A DNA stretch of 64,000 bases. It comes from Macrotis lagotis (Eukaryota > Chordata > Mammalia > Peramelemorphia > Peramelidae). The notes beneath the pieces were generated by a model. It worked only from the letters and a program-made list of their open reading frames with translations. It made no database searches and was not told where the DNA came from. A program made the position numbers and the translations under genes. Numbering within the stretch: position 1 is the stretch's first letter; the number at the start of each line of letters is the position of its first letter. The stretch spans positions 104,437,937 through 104,501,936 of the forward strand of contig NC_133665.1 in NCBI RefSeq assembly GCF_037893015.1, written 5' to 3'. Below are positions 1 to 11,000 of the stretch, in pieces.

Positions 1-239
1 TTCCAAGAGGTGAAATGACTTGCCCAAAGTCATAGAGTTGGTCAAGTAACTGGGATTCAAATGTAGGACTTTCAAATATTTTTTCCACTGTCATGCTACT
101 TACATGAGCCAATTAAGTCCTACTTCTTTTTATCTCCTTTCATTTTTTGAACCTTTATTAGTTTCTAAAACTAAGTCCATACCTCATACCTCCCATACCT
201 CACCTTGTCCCCTAACTTCTATACCTTATTTCTTTAGAC

Positions 240-400
240 CAGGGGTGGGGAACCTTTTTTCTGCAAGAGTCATTTGTATATTTATAACATCATTCACAGG
301 CCATATGAAATTATCAGTTTAAAAATTAGCTGCTATATTTGGTCAAACATTTAATTGATTCACCCCTAAAAAGCTCCTAGATTTATTGAATCTCAAATCC
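240..400 (+). mobile_element. hAT-type DNA transposon end fragment
   Basis: CAGGGGTGGGGAACC at 240-254 is a typical hAT (Charlie-like) terminal inverted repeat, followed by TTTTTTCTGCAAGAGTC and a long AT-rich interior as in non-autonomous mammalian hAT elements. The other end was not identified. Confidence 0.55.
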
Positions 401-494
401 CATCTGCAGTTGCTATGGCAGCATCAGACCAAATGATTTTGTAGGCCTTATATGGAAGTTCCCACCCCCTATTTTAGTCTAAATATAAAAATTA

Positions 495-647
495 TTTTTT
501 TTTAAAGATTTTTTCAAGGCAATGGGGTTAAGTGGCTTGTCCAAGGCCACATGGCTAGGTAATTATTAATGTCTGAGGTTGGATTTGAACCAAGTACACC
601 TGACTCCAAGGCCGGTGCACTATTCACTGCGCCACCTAGCCGCCCCC
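495..647 (-). mobile_element. Marsupial tRNA-derived SINE
   Basis: Complete antisense unit ending CACCTAGCCGCCCC. Flanked by TAAAAATT on both sides. Confidence 0.9.
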
Positions 648-1079
648 TAAAAATTCTCTTAATGATTGAATTCTCCCTAAGTGGAATGGACTTTCTCTGG
701 AGGTTGAGTTCTCCCTTCACTGAAGATCTTCATGTGGAGGTTGGACCACTTTAGAATGTTGTAAATTCCTGTACAGGTTGTGGTAGGCCTAGGAACCTTA
801 AGGTCTTCCATCTAAAATTCTGGCATTCATTTGCTTAATGTCTTCCCATTTTGTCTCCACAGATTGTTGTAAATGGCTTAAGGGTAATTATGTGGCATTT
901 CCATTTAACCTGTCCCTGTGTGGAGTGTTTCTTATTCTTCATACATGACCATTATGATTCACCTGCCTTTTCACCCTCAAACTTCACTGTCTTGGATCTT
1001 CTCATTTGGGAACATCCCTCTGCTATGATGGTCACCTTCCTATGGTGAGTTCCTCCATTGTAGGGATTGGCTCAGGCTT

Positions 1080-1260
1080 GCCATGCTTTGTTCCTGTTTC
1101 TGACTCTGGACTTTACCACCATCTATAACTCTTGCTTTTCAACTCGATATGAATTGATTTCCCATTAGAATGTAAGCTCCTTAAGGAGAGGGGCTTTCTT
1201 TGTGCCCCAGTATTGATATCATTTTGGACATGGCCAGCATTTAATAAATGGTTGTTGCCT
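1080..1260 (+). mobile_element. L2-type LINE 3' end relic
   Basis: The phrase TTAGAATGTAAGCTCCTTAA, then TTTGTGCCCCAGTATT and AATAAATGGTTGTTG, is the classic L2 3' end. Old and diverged. Confidence 0.6.
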
Positions 1261-1374
1261 TTGCCTTGCCTTACTTTGTCCTGGCCTAAGCTTTTACTCC
1301 CTTACTCTAAAAAATAAAGGGAACTATGTTGCCAATTTCTAGAGATCTATTTTGGATAGAAAATACATACAATA

Positions 1375-1528
1375 GGGGTGGCTAGGTGGCACAGTGGATA
1401 AAGCACCAGCCCTGGAGTCAGGAGTACCTGGGTTCAAATCTGGTCTCAGACACTTAATAATTACCTAGCTGTGTAGCCTTTGGCAAGCCACTTAACCCCA
1501 TTTGCCTTACAAAAAAAAAACCTAAAAA
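1375..1528 (+). mobile_element. Marsupial tRNA-derived SINE
   Basis: Full unit GGGGTGGCTAGGTGGC to CCTAAAAAA. AAAATACATA on both sides is the target duplication. Confidence 0.92.
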
Positions 1529-1789
1529 AAATACATAAAATTACTTTTGTGAGTAGCATACATCACATGACAATTTCAGCTTTCTTAGGTCAAGGATCCC
1601 CCAGTACTCTGCCCTGGTCAGACCATAATGTTCAATTCTGTGTTACCACATTTAAAAGGGCAACATTGAATAAAGTCAGCAGGATAGAGATTCCTTGTAG
1701 GGCCTGGAATTCATAAATCAGAGTAATTGGGAATGTTTTTTTTCCCTGGAAAGAATATGGGGGTTGGGGGGAATGATAATTGTCTTCCA

Positions 1790-2110
1790 AGTATTTAAAG
1801 GGCCATCATACAATATAAGTCTTTCTTGTTCTGCTTGGCTCCCGAATGAAGAATTAGAAGTTAATGGGTGAAAATCTGCAAAGGGACAGATTTAAGATTG
1901 TAAAGGAAAATTTGCTAACAGTTAGAAACCATCCCCAAATGATATGGACTGTCCTGGTAGTAGTGGATACCCCTCAAACAAAAGTTCAGAGAACAGGTTT
2001 TCATTATGTTATAGTGGAGATGCTTCGTGTTCACATGCAGGTTGGATTAGATGCCCTTTGAGGTCACTTCAAACTCCTTTCAGTTGGAAAGCTTTTTTCA
2101 GTCATTGTAG
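1790..2110 (+). mobile_element. L3/CR1-type LINE 3' end relic
   Basis: GTATTTAAAGGGCCATCAT, GGACAGATTTAAGATTGT and the ending GGTTGGATTAGATGCCCTTT, GAGGTCACTTCAAACTCCTT follow the conserved CR1/L3 3' region. Confidence 0.6.
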
Positions 2111-2699
2111 CACCATCACAGATTAGCAGAGATCACAACTCAGATCTGAGGGCATCTCTAGGTTGACCACCCTTGGATTTGTGTAAATAAAATGAGTCAG
2201 ATTTTTAACATTAACTTAATGATCTCTAAAGAAGAGTATGTGTGGAAGACAGTTATCAAGCAAATACTCTAATTCCCCATATTTTTGGTTTTTAGCTGAT
2301 TCCTTGATGGCACAAGGTGAGATTTCCTGAAATGTTGACTGTGAAGAGGAATAATTTCTGCTTTCTAGTTTCAACATGAAAATGTTTAAAAAGTAACTTC
2401 TCTGAGGAAGGGATGAACTGCTGACTGACACTTCTTTCAGTTTGTTATTACTTTATATCAGAGGGAAGGGTATTTAGACTTCTTACAGAAGTGGCAAAAA
2501 AGATAGGCAGCAAATTTAAACACTTTATTTGGAAGTCTCAAAACAAACCTAATTCAGTAGATCCTGGATTCAGGACCCATTTTCTCCCAGTTGGACCCAG
2601 TAAACTTTCTGCTTGAAATAGACCTCTGGAAAATGGCCTACTTCAGAAATAATTTTGCCCAGTCTCTTAAGAATAGTACAGACAAAAGTCAATTATATT

Positions 2700-2870
2700 T
2701 TTATCAGGATCTTAGATCATAGGACTTAAGGTCTGGAAAAAGAGCCCTGTAGATGCTTTAGTCTTGTCTTCATTTTACAGAGGAAGCCCAGACAAGAAAA
2801 GGGACTTGCCTGAAATCATACAAGGTTAGATTTTGTAGTTCTAAATCCAGGGTTTTTCTGTAATACCATA
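2700..2870. mobile_element. MIR-like (CORE-SINE) relic
   Basis: TCATTTTACAGAGGAAGCCC and GGGACTTGCCTGAAATCATA are the core motif of MIR-type elements. A shorter relic of the same kind lies at 3145-3210. Confidence 0.5.
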
Positions 2871-3340
2871 CTATTATTTATACTATTATTTATAATAAAT
2901 ATTTTATCATTTTACAGGGAAAAGTAAGACCTAGAAGGGATATGACTTGGATATGGCCACGTAGCTAGTATCTGAATTCTTATTTTTTTATTTTTGGTTT
3001 TTTTTTTAGTGTCTGAATTCTAATAGTAAGTGGGCCTCTAATTGCATGTCAGCACCATCATGCTGAATGACATCAGCTCCAGTATATTACTTGGTTTTAG
3101 GATTATTGTTCAAGTCATGCAACATGGTGGAGCTGGAAAGAATCTTGGAGACAGTCTAATTCAACCAATTCATTTTACAGAGGAAAACGGCTCAGAAAGG
3201 GGTGGTGACCATTTCATGCCCACACTGTTATATATATATCAACAATTCAAAAACAGGTCTCTTGATCTGTTATTATAAAGTGAGGTCCAATAGCAAAACT
3301 GCATAGTCATAACAATGAAGATAATGTTGAGAATGAGGCT

Positions 3341-3485
3341 TTTTTTTTTGCTAGGAACTGGGGTTAAGTGGCTTGCCCAAGGCCACACAGCTAGATAATT
3401 ATTAAGTGTCTGAGGCGGGATTTGAACTCAGGTACTCCTGACTCCAGGGCGGGTGCTCTATCCATTGCACCACCTAGCTGCCCCT
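3341..3485 (-). mobile_element. Marsupial tRNA-derived SINE
   Basis: Antisense unit. GAGAATGAGGCTT / GAGAGTGAGGCTT flank it. It is the last SINE before the SINE-free PRKAR2A 3' UTR. Confidence 0.9.
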
Positions 3486-3800
3486 AGAGAGTGAGGCTTT
3501 CTTAATGAAATCACCCATGTTTCCTGTTGGGCTTAGAGGTCAAAATTATCAGTGATTCTAAAACCATTAACAAAATGCTGCTCTCCTTCCACCCCACTGT
3601 TGGAAATCTGGTGAAGCTTTCTCAGAAAAATGTTTCTAAATAGATAACATATACAGTACTATAGAGGAAACCAATTACAATGAAATACAGAGATCCTAGA
3701 TTACCCCTATAGTCCAACTTTCCTTTTTTTTTTTTACAGATTGAGAAAAAAATTGAGAGAACAAAAGACCAAACACAAGGTTTGACACAACATGTCAGCA

Positions 3801-3806
3801 TTTATT
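3801..3806 (-). terminator. Distal polyadenylation signal AATAAA
   Basis: TTTATT on the plus strand is AATAAA on the gene strand. It is the hexamer farthest from the stop codon inside the SINE-free block, and transposable-element DNA resumes a short way beyond it. Use of this site is inferred. Confidence 0.45.
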
Positions 3807-5667
3807 AATCAAAGCAAACCCATGATGGTGAGTTCTTTCCCTTTTAATTAAAACCCAAAGCTTGTTCAGGGTAGATGGTGGCTCTTTAAAAATGGTCATT
3901 TATAACTTGAATACTATTAGAACTCTTTCTTTTCAGAGTCAAATACTAGTTTAAAATGGGCCAAAATAAAGGGTCCCTCCTTTAAATTACTTTGGGTGGG
4001 GAATCTCACAAATCCAATTCTGATATAATGTTTAGAACTCAGGTGAAATACCCTTAAAGCACTTTTAGCCTTGAGGTAGCATAATTATGCTGAATTAGAT
4101 TTTTTGTTTTGTTTTGTTTTTTGTTACTGTGAATGGAGAAAGAAATCCAAGTTACCCAATTTTAGCCCAAATCAGGCTAAATGGATTTCAGGAAATCTCC
4201 CATGAGGTTAGTGAATTTTTCTTCTTCTATCTTTACAGTACAAACACAGTCCTGTAGGGTATTAAAACATACAGGAAGGTCTCTGACTGTACAATAGATG
4301 AGTGACTTGACCAAAGATCATCAGCAGATAATAACTGCAAGAACAACAATAGGTAAGTAGAGTGAAAAAAACCAAAACAATTTATATTTTGGCAAGGTTG
4401 GTTACAAATACAATTTAAGAACAAAAATTACAACATCAACTAACTGAAAACAAAGTATGAAGGATGCCACTTCAAAGGTTTTTTTTTTCCTTTTTCTCAG
4501 AATAGAATGCACTTTTTTTAAAAAAAAAGACAGGATTCATTTTTTTTTTTTAATACATTATGAAAAGCCTGGGCTGGGACATCAAACAGAAATACCATAA
4601 ACCAAGACACTGCTGACCAAGGAAAGTTCTCACTGACTTCACAAAAATCACAAGCAGAGATCAGCAGGAGGACAAATTGTTCCTCTTAGTCTCAAGGACA
4701 CTGACTCTTGCCCATTTTGCTGCTGAGTTTTTTTATTAACATGCTCAAATGCGAGCTCTTTTTACAATCATCTCTGAGGATCCACAGCAGTTTATTTTTG
4801 CCTTTTTTTAAAAACAGAACACAAAGCAACATCAATCCAGAAAACAAAACCACACAAATTCATCCTTCAGAGATTAAAAAGAGTCAAAGTCATTGGAATA
4901 ACATTGGGCTCAGAACATGTATATCAATACTGCTAACCATATTTCAAAGTTATCAAGCCTCTTCTCCCCTCCATACAAAGGAAATTTCAAGGCCTGGAAA
5001 GGGTTGCTTAAATCAGTCTTCTCCCAAGGGAGAGTATAATATAAAGGGGTTTAAAAGAACCAGCTAAGGTAGAGCTTCCTTGTATTCCATGCTGGTTATT
5101 TGTAGCCCCCAACAAACACAAGAGATATCACTGAGTTCTACAAAAGTGTCACTGCCATTTTGATGTACTGGTGTAACTTAGAAAATAACATGACCTGGTT
5201 GCTTGACTTTATTCTTCCTTACTGCAAAAGGGATATCCTCAGAACCCATGTTTTTAAAAAATCAACCTTGGCTGCCATTCTTTCTCTGCATTCTGTAATG
5301 TATATTCTCATTTACTCATTCTTGGAAGTTCAACTAAAGATCCACAATTGTTAAGAAAAAAGAGAGTTCTGGTTCTTCTGAGCAATATATCATTTTTAAT
5401 TAGAACAACTGAGCCCAATAAAAAAGGCTTGAACTGTTGGATTTCACAGTCATAAAGCACAGCTATGTGAGTAAGACTGGGGTACTGAAAAAGATTTTCT
5501 ATAATAAATTTAGACTATGAAAGAAAGGCTTAAAACTTTTTTACCTAATCCATATCTATCTCTAGCATGCAGTCTGATAGATAGTCTTAAGTAATACAGA
5601 TGCATGTTTAACAAACAGCACCTCATTTTGGCTTTTATTTTGGAAATCAATTTTTCAGGGCTGCTCT

Positions 5668-5670
<3 letters not shown>

Positions 5671-5706
<36 letters not shown>

Positions 5707-5722
5707 TAATATATATGTATAG
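5671..5722. repeat. (TA)n microsatellite in 3' UTR
   Basis: Fifteen TA units, then CATATATAATATATATGTAT. Lies inside the inferred PRKAR2A 3' UTR. Confidence 0.95.
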
Positions 5723-6158
5723 TCTATCAGCACCATCTGTCTATTACCTTTAAAAGACCAAGTCCATTTACTTGAATAACCGAATATCCCAGTCACCTGT
5801 GGCAAAGAACTACTGCTGTTCATGCCATTTAAAATTCAAGATTCAAAAATTAGAAAAAAGGTGCAAAACCTCAAAAACATAAATGATATTTCTGTTGCTT
5901 TCTGGATTCATCTAATACAAAACAGACACTGCTGAAAAGAATGGAGTCAGAAAAACATTAAAACATGAAATAGTTTTGAACAATGCTATAATCCTGTTTC
6001 ACCAGCATGAATCATAAATCAGATCACAATTCTGAGAACCAAGATGAACTTACACAGTGCCCTTAGTAAAGATTCAATCTGCATCAAATTCATGTAACCA
6101 AAACAAACAAACCAAAAAACCCTTTAAGATGAATGAAAAAAGATTGCTGCTGGCTAAA

Positions 6159-6160
<2 letters not shown>

Positions 6161-6204
<44 letters not shown>
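6161..6204. repeat. (GT)22 microsatellite in 3' UTR
   Basis: Uninterrupted GT dinucleotides, read as (AC)n on the PRKAR2A strand. Confidence 0.97.
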
Positions 6205-6207
<3 letters not shown>

Positions 6208-7886
6208 GTAACTACATGCTGTCATGCTTTACACAGGTGTTAGCCATAATGACCATATGCCCTTGGCACAGCACTAACTCACCTGGTTATGAAAAATAAA
6301 TAATTAGGTCAGTTCTATTAGCATCATCATCCACAATGAGAATCATTCAACCCCAGATAAGTACTTGGGCAGGTCCCAGTGAGTCATATAATCCAAAAGG
6401 AAATAAAAAATGGAAAGAGCCTCTAGATTTACTATTAACCTGTTATAAATTTAATAATATAGATGTAATTTTTGTGCTGCTTCTGTGATCCCCTTAGGAT
6501 AGACTCAATCAATCTGATGAAAAAATCTTATGCTGCCTAGCAATCATGGGAACTTAAATTGTACTTGATAAATATTAAAGGTTAAAGAGGTGTTCTATTC
6601 AAACAAACTAAATTACTTCCCAAATAAGAAAAATTGAACACCAAACACCACCCTGAATTCCCTAATAACAAAGTTTTTTTTAAAAAAAATACTTTGAAAT
6701 AGCAAATGTTGCCAACTTTTTGAAAACTAACAAATACAGTTGACATCTGAGAATGTCTAGTTGAGTGAGAGAACATTGTAAAAGAATACGATTGGGGGAT
6801 TTCCCTTGAGTCCAGAAATATTTTTTTTTTAACTTTTAAGTTACAAAAAAGAACTTTTTCCTCTAAAGAGTTTTAAAACTGATCATTCAACAGCAAAAAC
6901 TATGACATATTTCTGAGCAATACAAAGAGTTTTTTTTGCAGGATGAACAGGTCTTCTCAGCAACATTACTGCCATCTGCTGATGTGGACAATTGGAAAGA
7001 AAAAAGGTGACCGCAGTTTAAAAGGAAATTTTTTTTTAGGAAGTTAAAACTCTAACATCACCAGATCCCTTGTTCTAAATTGATGACAATTTAGTCATAG
7101 TAACTGCATAAAGAAACTTTTATTTTTAATTGGCTTTCTGTCATCCATAGGAGACTGAAAAAACAAATTCTCAGAACCTCCCTTTTCACTTTCTTTCTTC
7201 CTTTAAGACAGGATTTTTTTTTTATGAATGACCCATGACTATGACCTATGTTTCAACATTGTACTCCCTTCAAAGAATCTCCAAATGCCTTGGAATCATC
7301 TGTAACATGTGTAGCTTTCAGTAGATGGCACAAACATCACAGTACCATAATACTCTAAAGATTAGAGTTGCTTAAAAATATCCAGGTAATTTTAAATTTC
7401 AAATCTAAAAGCTATTTAGACATTCTTAGAGGTAATGACAAAGGAAGAGATCAGAGGCTGTAAATCTTTTCTCCCTGGGAAAATGGGGACAGAACCAGTT
7501 TTTGTAGCTGTTTAAAAAAAAAAAGCCAATAGCAGTAGCAGCAGTAAGAGGAAAAAAAAAGAGATTTTACACTTTGGACTTTGTATCAGGCACTTAAATT
7601 GCTGGAGAGACATGCCATTCTGAACCAAAGGTGTGAAAAATGGGTTAGAAACATTATGAACTTAAGTCTAATAAATGGAATTTCAGCAGCAAAGTGGAGG
7701 CATAAATTCAGCCTCTACCCATCCAAATATGCTGAGACATGTATTCTAAAATGCCCAAGACGACAGCAGCAGCAGCAACAGCAGGAACTGTTCTGTAGTG
7801 TCTGTTTTCCTTATATGTTGTGTTGTTGACAGGAGGAGGTTCTGTGTCAAACTGAGAAGGCACGGGGGAGAAGGGAGATGCTGTGC

Positions 7887-8020
7887 CTAATTCCCTGGGT
7901 CGTTCAGGTCCATGCTTGAACCAAACAATTTCACCAGCTGCTCTTCATAATTGGAAATATTTCTCTTCATAATGTCCATGCAGGGTCCAAGTAGTCTCTC
8001 AAATGCCTGGACATCCATAA
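7887..8020 (-). CDS. PRKAR2A: PRKAR2A last coding exon (exon 11)
   Basis: After acceptor CATGTAG, 134 coding nt read [20 protein letters not shown], then [15 protein letters not shown], ending MDLNDPGN and TAG at 7887-7889. This is the C-terminal helix of [12 protein letters not shown] followed by YEEQLVK fits RII-alpha; RII-beta has MEIMKRNIA. The last residues differ from the human end as I recall it, a region that varies between species. Confidence 0.97.
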
Positions 8021-11000
8021 CTACATGAAAGAAACAATGGATAAGTCATTATAATAATGGCATTTCTGCAAACCATTCCTTATACATTTCAATCCCTAGA
8101 ACACAATTCTTCATTTCTAGATATTAAAATCTGAGGCCAAGTTCAGGTCTTATATCTCTATGAAGCATTTCCTGAAAGTGACTTCTTAATTTTTTATAGA
8201 GCAATTTGTCTCTCCTTTAACCCTATTATACAATAATTAATTAAATATGTGCAAGCATGTATGCATGTATGTAATGTCAGATCTCTCTTCAATAACTCTT
8301 CCTTTCAAATACATTGTACTCTCTTTGAGGTTAGGGCTATGTTGTTTTTCATCTTTGTATTCTTGAATAATTCCATACATAGTAAGGTCTTAAAATGTAG
8401 TAGGAATTTTAAAATGTTTGCTAAATGGACTTCAAAAAACCCACCTTTTATAGAATTTTTGTAATATTATACACTTGGGGAAAAAATAAGTATATTGCAG
8501 CTAAAACATCATGCAGACAACAGAGATCACTACAGCAAAGTTTAAGAGTTGGAAAGGATCTTGGAGACTGTCTAGTCTAATACTCATTGCACATATAAGG
8601 AAACTAGAGTATAGGGAGAAATGACATTCCCAAAGTCATATGCAAGTATTAAATTGGAGAGCCAAGACTTGAACCCTGGTCATCTTAACACAAAATGCAG
8701 TGTCCTTTCCATTGTACCATATTCTGCATTCACATGCAGAGTCTCAGATCACTCTAGGATCAACAGAGGAATTAGGTACTTAACGAGTTAGCTAGGATGC
8801 AGATCTAAAGAAGATTGTGATTCATTTGCACCAAGAGTACATGATCATCTTTGAGTAATACCAGGCTACTTCGTAGCCACATTCCTAGGACTGAGACCTA
8901 TGCTGAAATCTGGGCTAAGTTTTGATTTGTTTACAGAAAAAAATCTAGATTTAAATGTCAATAGATGAATGAGAGGAAAAAAGTTTTTGAGAATAGAAAA
9001 AGAAAAAAATAGTGCAGAAAAACAAATAGGTTTACCTAAGCATTTGACAGCTCCAACTGCATAAGCAGAAGCTGCTCTGGGTTTGTTGGTGACAAGAGCA
9101 AGCTCTCCAAAATACTGTCCTTTTTGACACCGGGCAATTTCCACTTCATCCTCTGTATCCTTATTTGTCTAAAGCAGGGAGAAAACATTTTTACCATTTT
9201 GAATATGCTATAAAAACTTTAGTGTGGACATGAACACTTTCTTTTTTTTCTTTCTTTTTTTTTTTTGCAAGGCAAATGGGGTTAAGTGGCTTGCCCAAGG
9301 CCACACAGCTAGGTAATTATTAAGTGTCTGAGACCGGATTTGAACCCAGGTACTCCTGACTCCAAGGCCGGTGCTTTATCTACTGCGCCACCTAGCCGTC
9401 CCAGACATGAACATTTTCATAGTATATTCATTGTGATTACAGAGTAACTCTAAAACAGGAAATCACACTTTTACTGTGTGCGTGCGCACACGCGCATGCT
9501 GTCATGAAACTTTACCAGACCATCCTCTGAAGCCTAAAGAGTTTGTTTTGGGCAGCTTATCAATTACTGACAGCAGTTAGGACCACCTGTACAAGGTGTT
9601 TTTGAGATTAATTTTGTAGGCTAACAAATAGCCTACATTTTTTTATGGGTGGAGCCTATTTGAAGCTTGGCCAAAAAAATACAAAAACATAGACTGAATT
9701 TATCTTACCAAAATCAGGGACTCCTTCTTTACAAAGGGTCACAAAGAAATTTTCAAAGTCTATGTTAAGAATTTAACTTTTGAGAAGCAGTTGGGAATTT
9801 GTTGTGAATTGTGAGTGAGGTGCTAGAATCATGAGTGGTGATCATAAATGAAAGACAAAAATGCCCAGGCCTAGGTGCGATCCAAACTTGGGAACATCTA
9901 TCTAGTACCTTGCCTTACTCATTAATCTGCTTAGGGAGTGAACTGCTGAGAAAGAACTTGTTGGGGAAGGGAAGGCAGCACAGTTGATGTCACACTGCAC
10001 TGGAGCAAACAAACTCCAGCATTCTAGGTTGCGGGGCACTGGGCTTGGGACTGCAGAAGCTGATTCCAGACCTCCCAAACCTGGGAACACCAAGCACAAC
10101 TTGGAAGATCAGAGGGAAACCTCTGCCAGAGTGATCACCAAGCCCAGGTCAGTGTGGCCCTCAGCATAGCCCCTGTCCTGGAAATAGAAGCAGACCTACA
10201 GAGTCACCCACATGCTTCCAGAGCACTAAGTCCAGGTAAGGTAAGGAAGGGAGGTCAGAGGAGACTGTTGAGGTCTCTCTGCTATCCCTGGGGAAGGATT
10301 CTGTTGTTCTGTCCAGACCCAAGCTGCAGGCTGGGGCTCCCTACTGCCACAGCGGAACAGGGACATTCCTCACAGCTCCAAGACTGGGGAAAGAGCTTGT
10401 GGTCACCCACAAACCAAAGCACCCCTTTCTTTAAGACCTTAAAGGAACTGAGGTCCTTGCCAGGGTTTCCCAATACCAATCAAAAGCTTGGGACGCACCT
10501 CTAAACCAGGGAAGTAAACAGGGAAAAAAAAAAAACACCTGATCATAGATAATTACTTTGGTTCTTTGGTTCCATGAAAGGTCCAAACACACACTCAGAA
10601 GATATCAAAGTGAAAGCTTCTGTATCAAAAGCCTCCAAGAAAAATAGGTATTGGTCTCAGACTATAGAAGAGCTCAAAAAAAAAAAAAATGAAAATCAAG
10701 TAAGCAAGGTAGAGGAAAATGGGAAGAGAAATGAGAGCAATGCAGGAAAATTATGAAATCCATATAAACAGCTTGGTTAAGGAGATACAAAAAAAAATCA
10801 ATTTAGGTCAAATGAAAAAAAGCAGTCCAAAAGGCTAATGAGGAGACGAATGCCTTAAAAAGGAAAATAGGCCAGATGGAAAGAGATAAGGGAGCAGTTA
10901 GTGGCACAGTGGATAGAGCACTGGTCCTAGAGTCAGGAGGACCTGAGTTCAAATCTGGCCTTAGACACTTAATAATTGCCTAGCTGTGTGGCCTTGAGCA

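Larger units (their letters stand above)
3781..7886 (-). other. PRKAR2A: Probable long 3' UTR of PRKAR2A
   Basis: About 4.1 kb after the stop codon with no SINE and no L1, while the rest of the window averages an SINE about every 1.4 kb. Minus-strand AATAAA hexamers lie at 7118-7123, 5635-5640, 5208-5213, 4791-4796 and 3801-3806, so several polyadenylation sites are possible; the last is followed closely by MIR-like and SINE DNA. The block holds a (TA)n tract, a (GT)n tract and a short CAG-rich run but no convincing second gene. The extent is inferred from repeat avoidance and hexamers only. Confidence 0.7.

Noticed and set aside
569..754. Short open frames containing [21 protein letters not shown] or ALESGVLGSNPTSD-type peptides, recurring across the window
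   Set aside because: They are translations of the SINE body in either orientation and recur wherever an SINE lies; not genes.
1395..1450. tRNA gene call from A-box and B-box-like motifs (GTTCAAATC)
   Set aside because: These are the pol III promoter motifs of tRNA-derived SINEs; no cloverleaf or acceptor stem.
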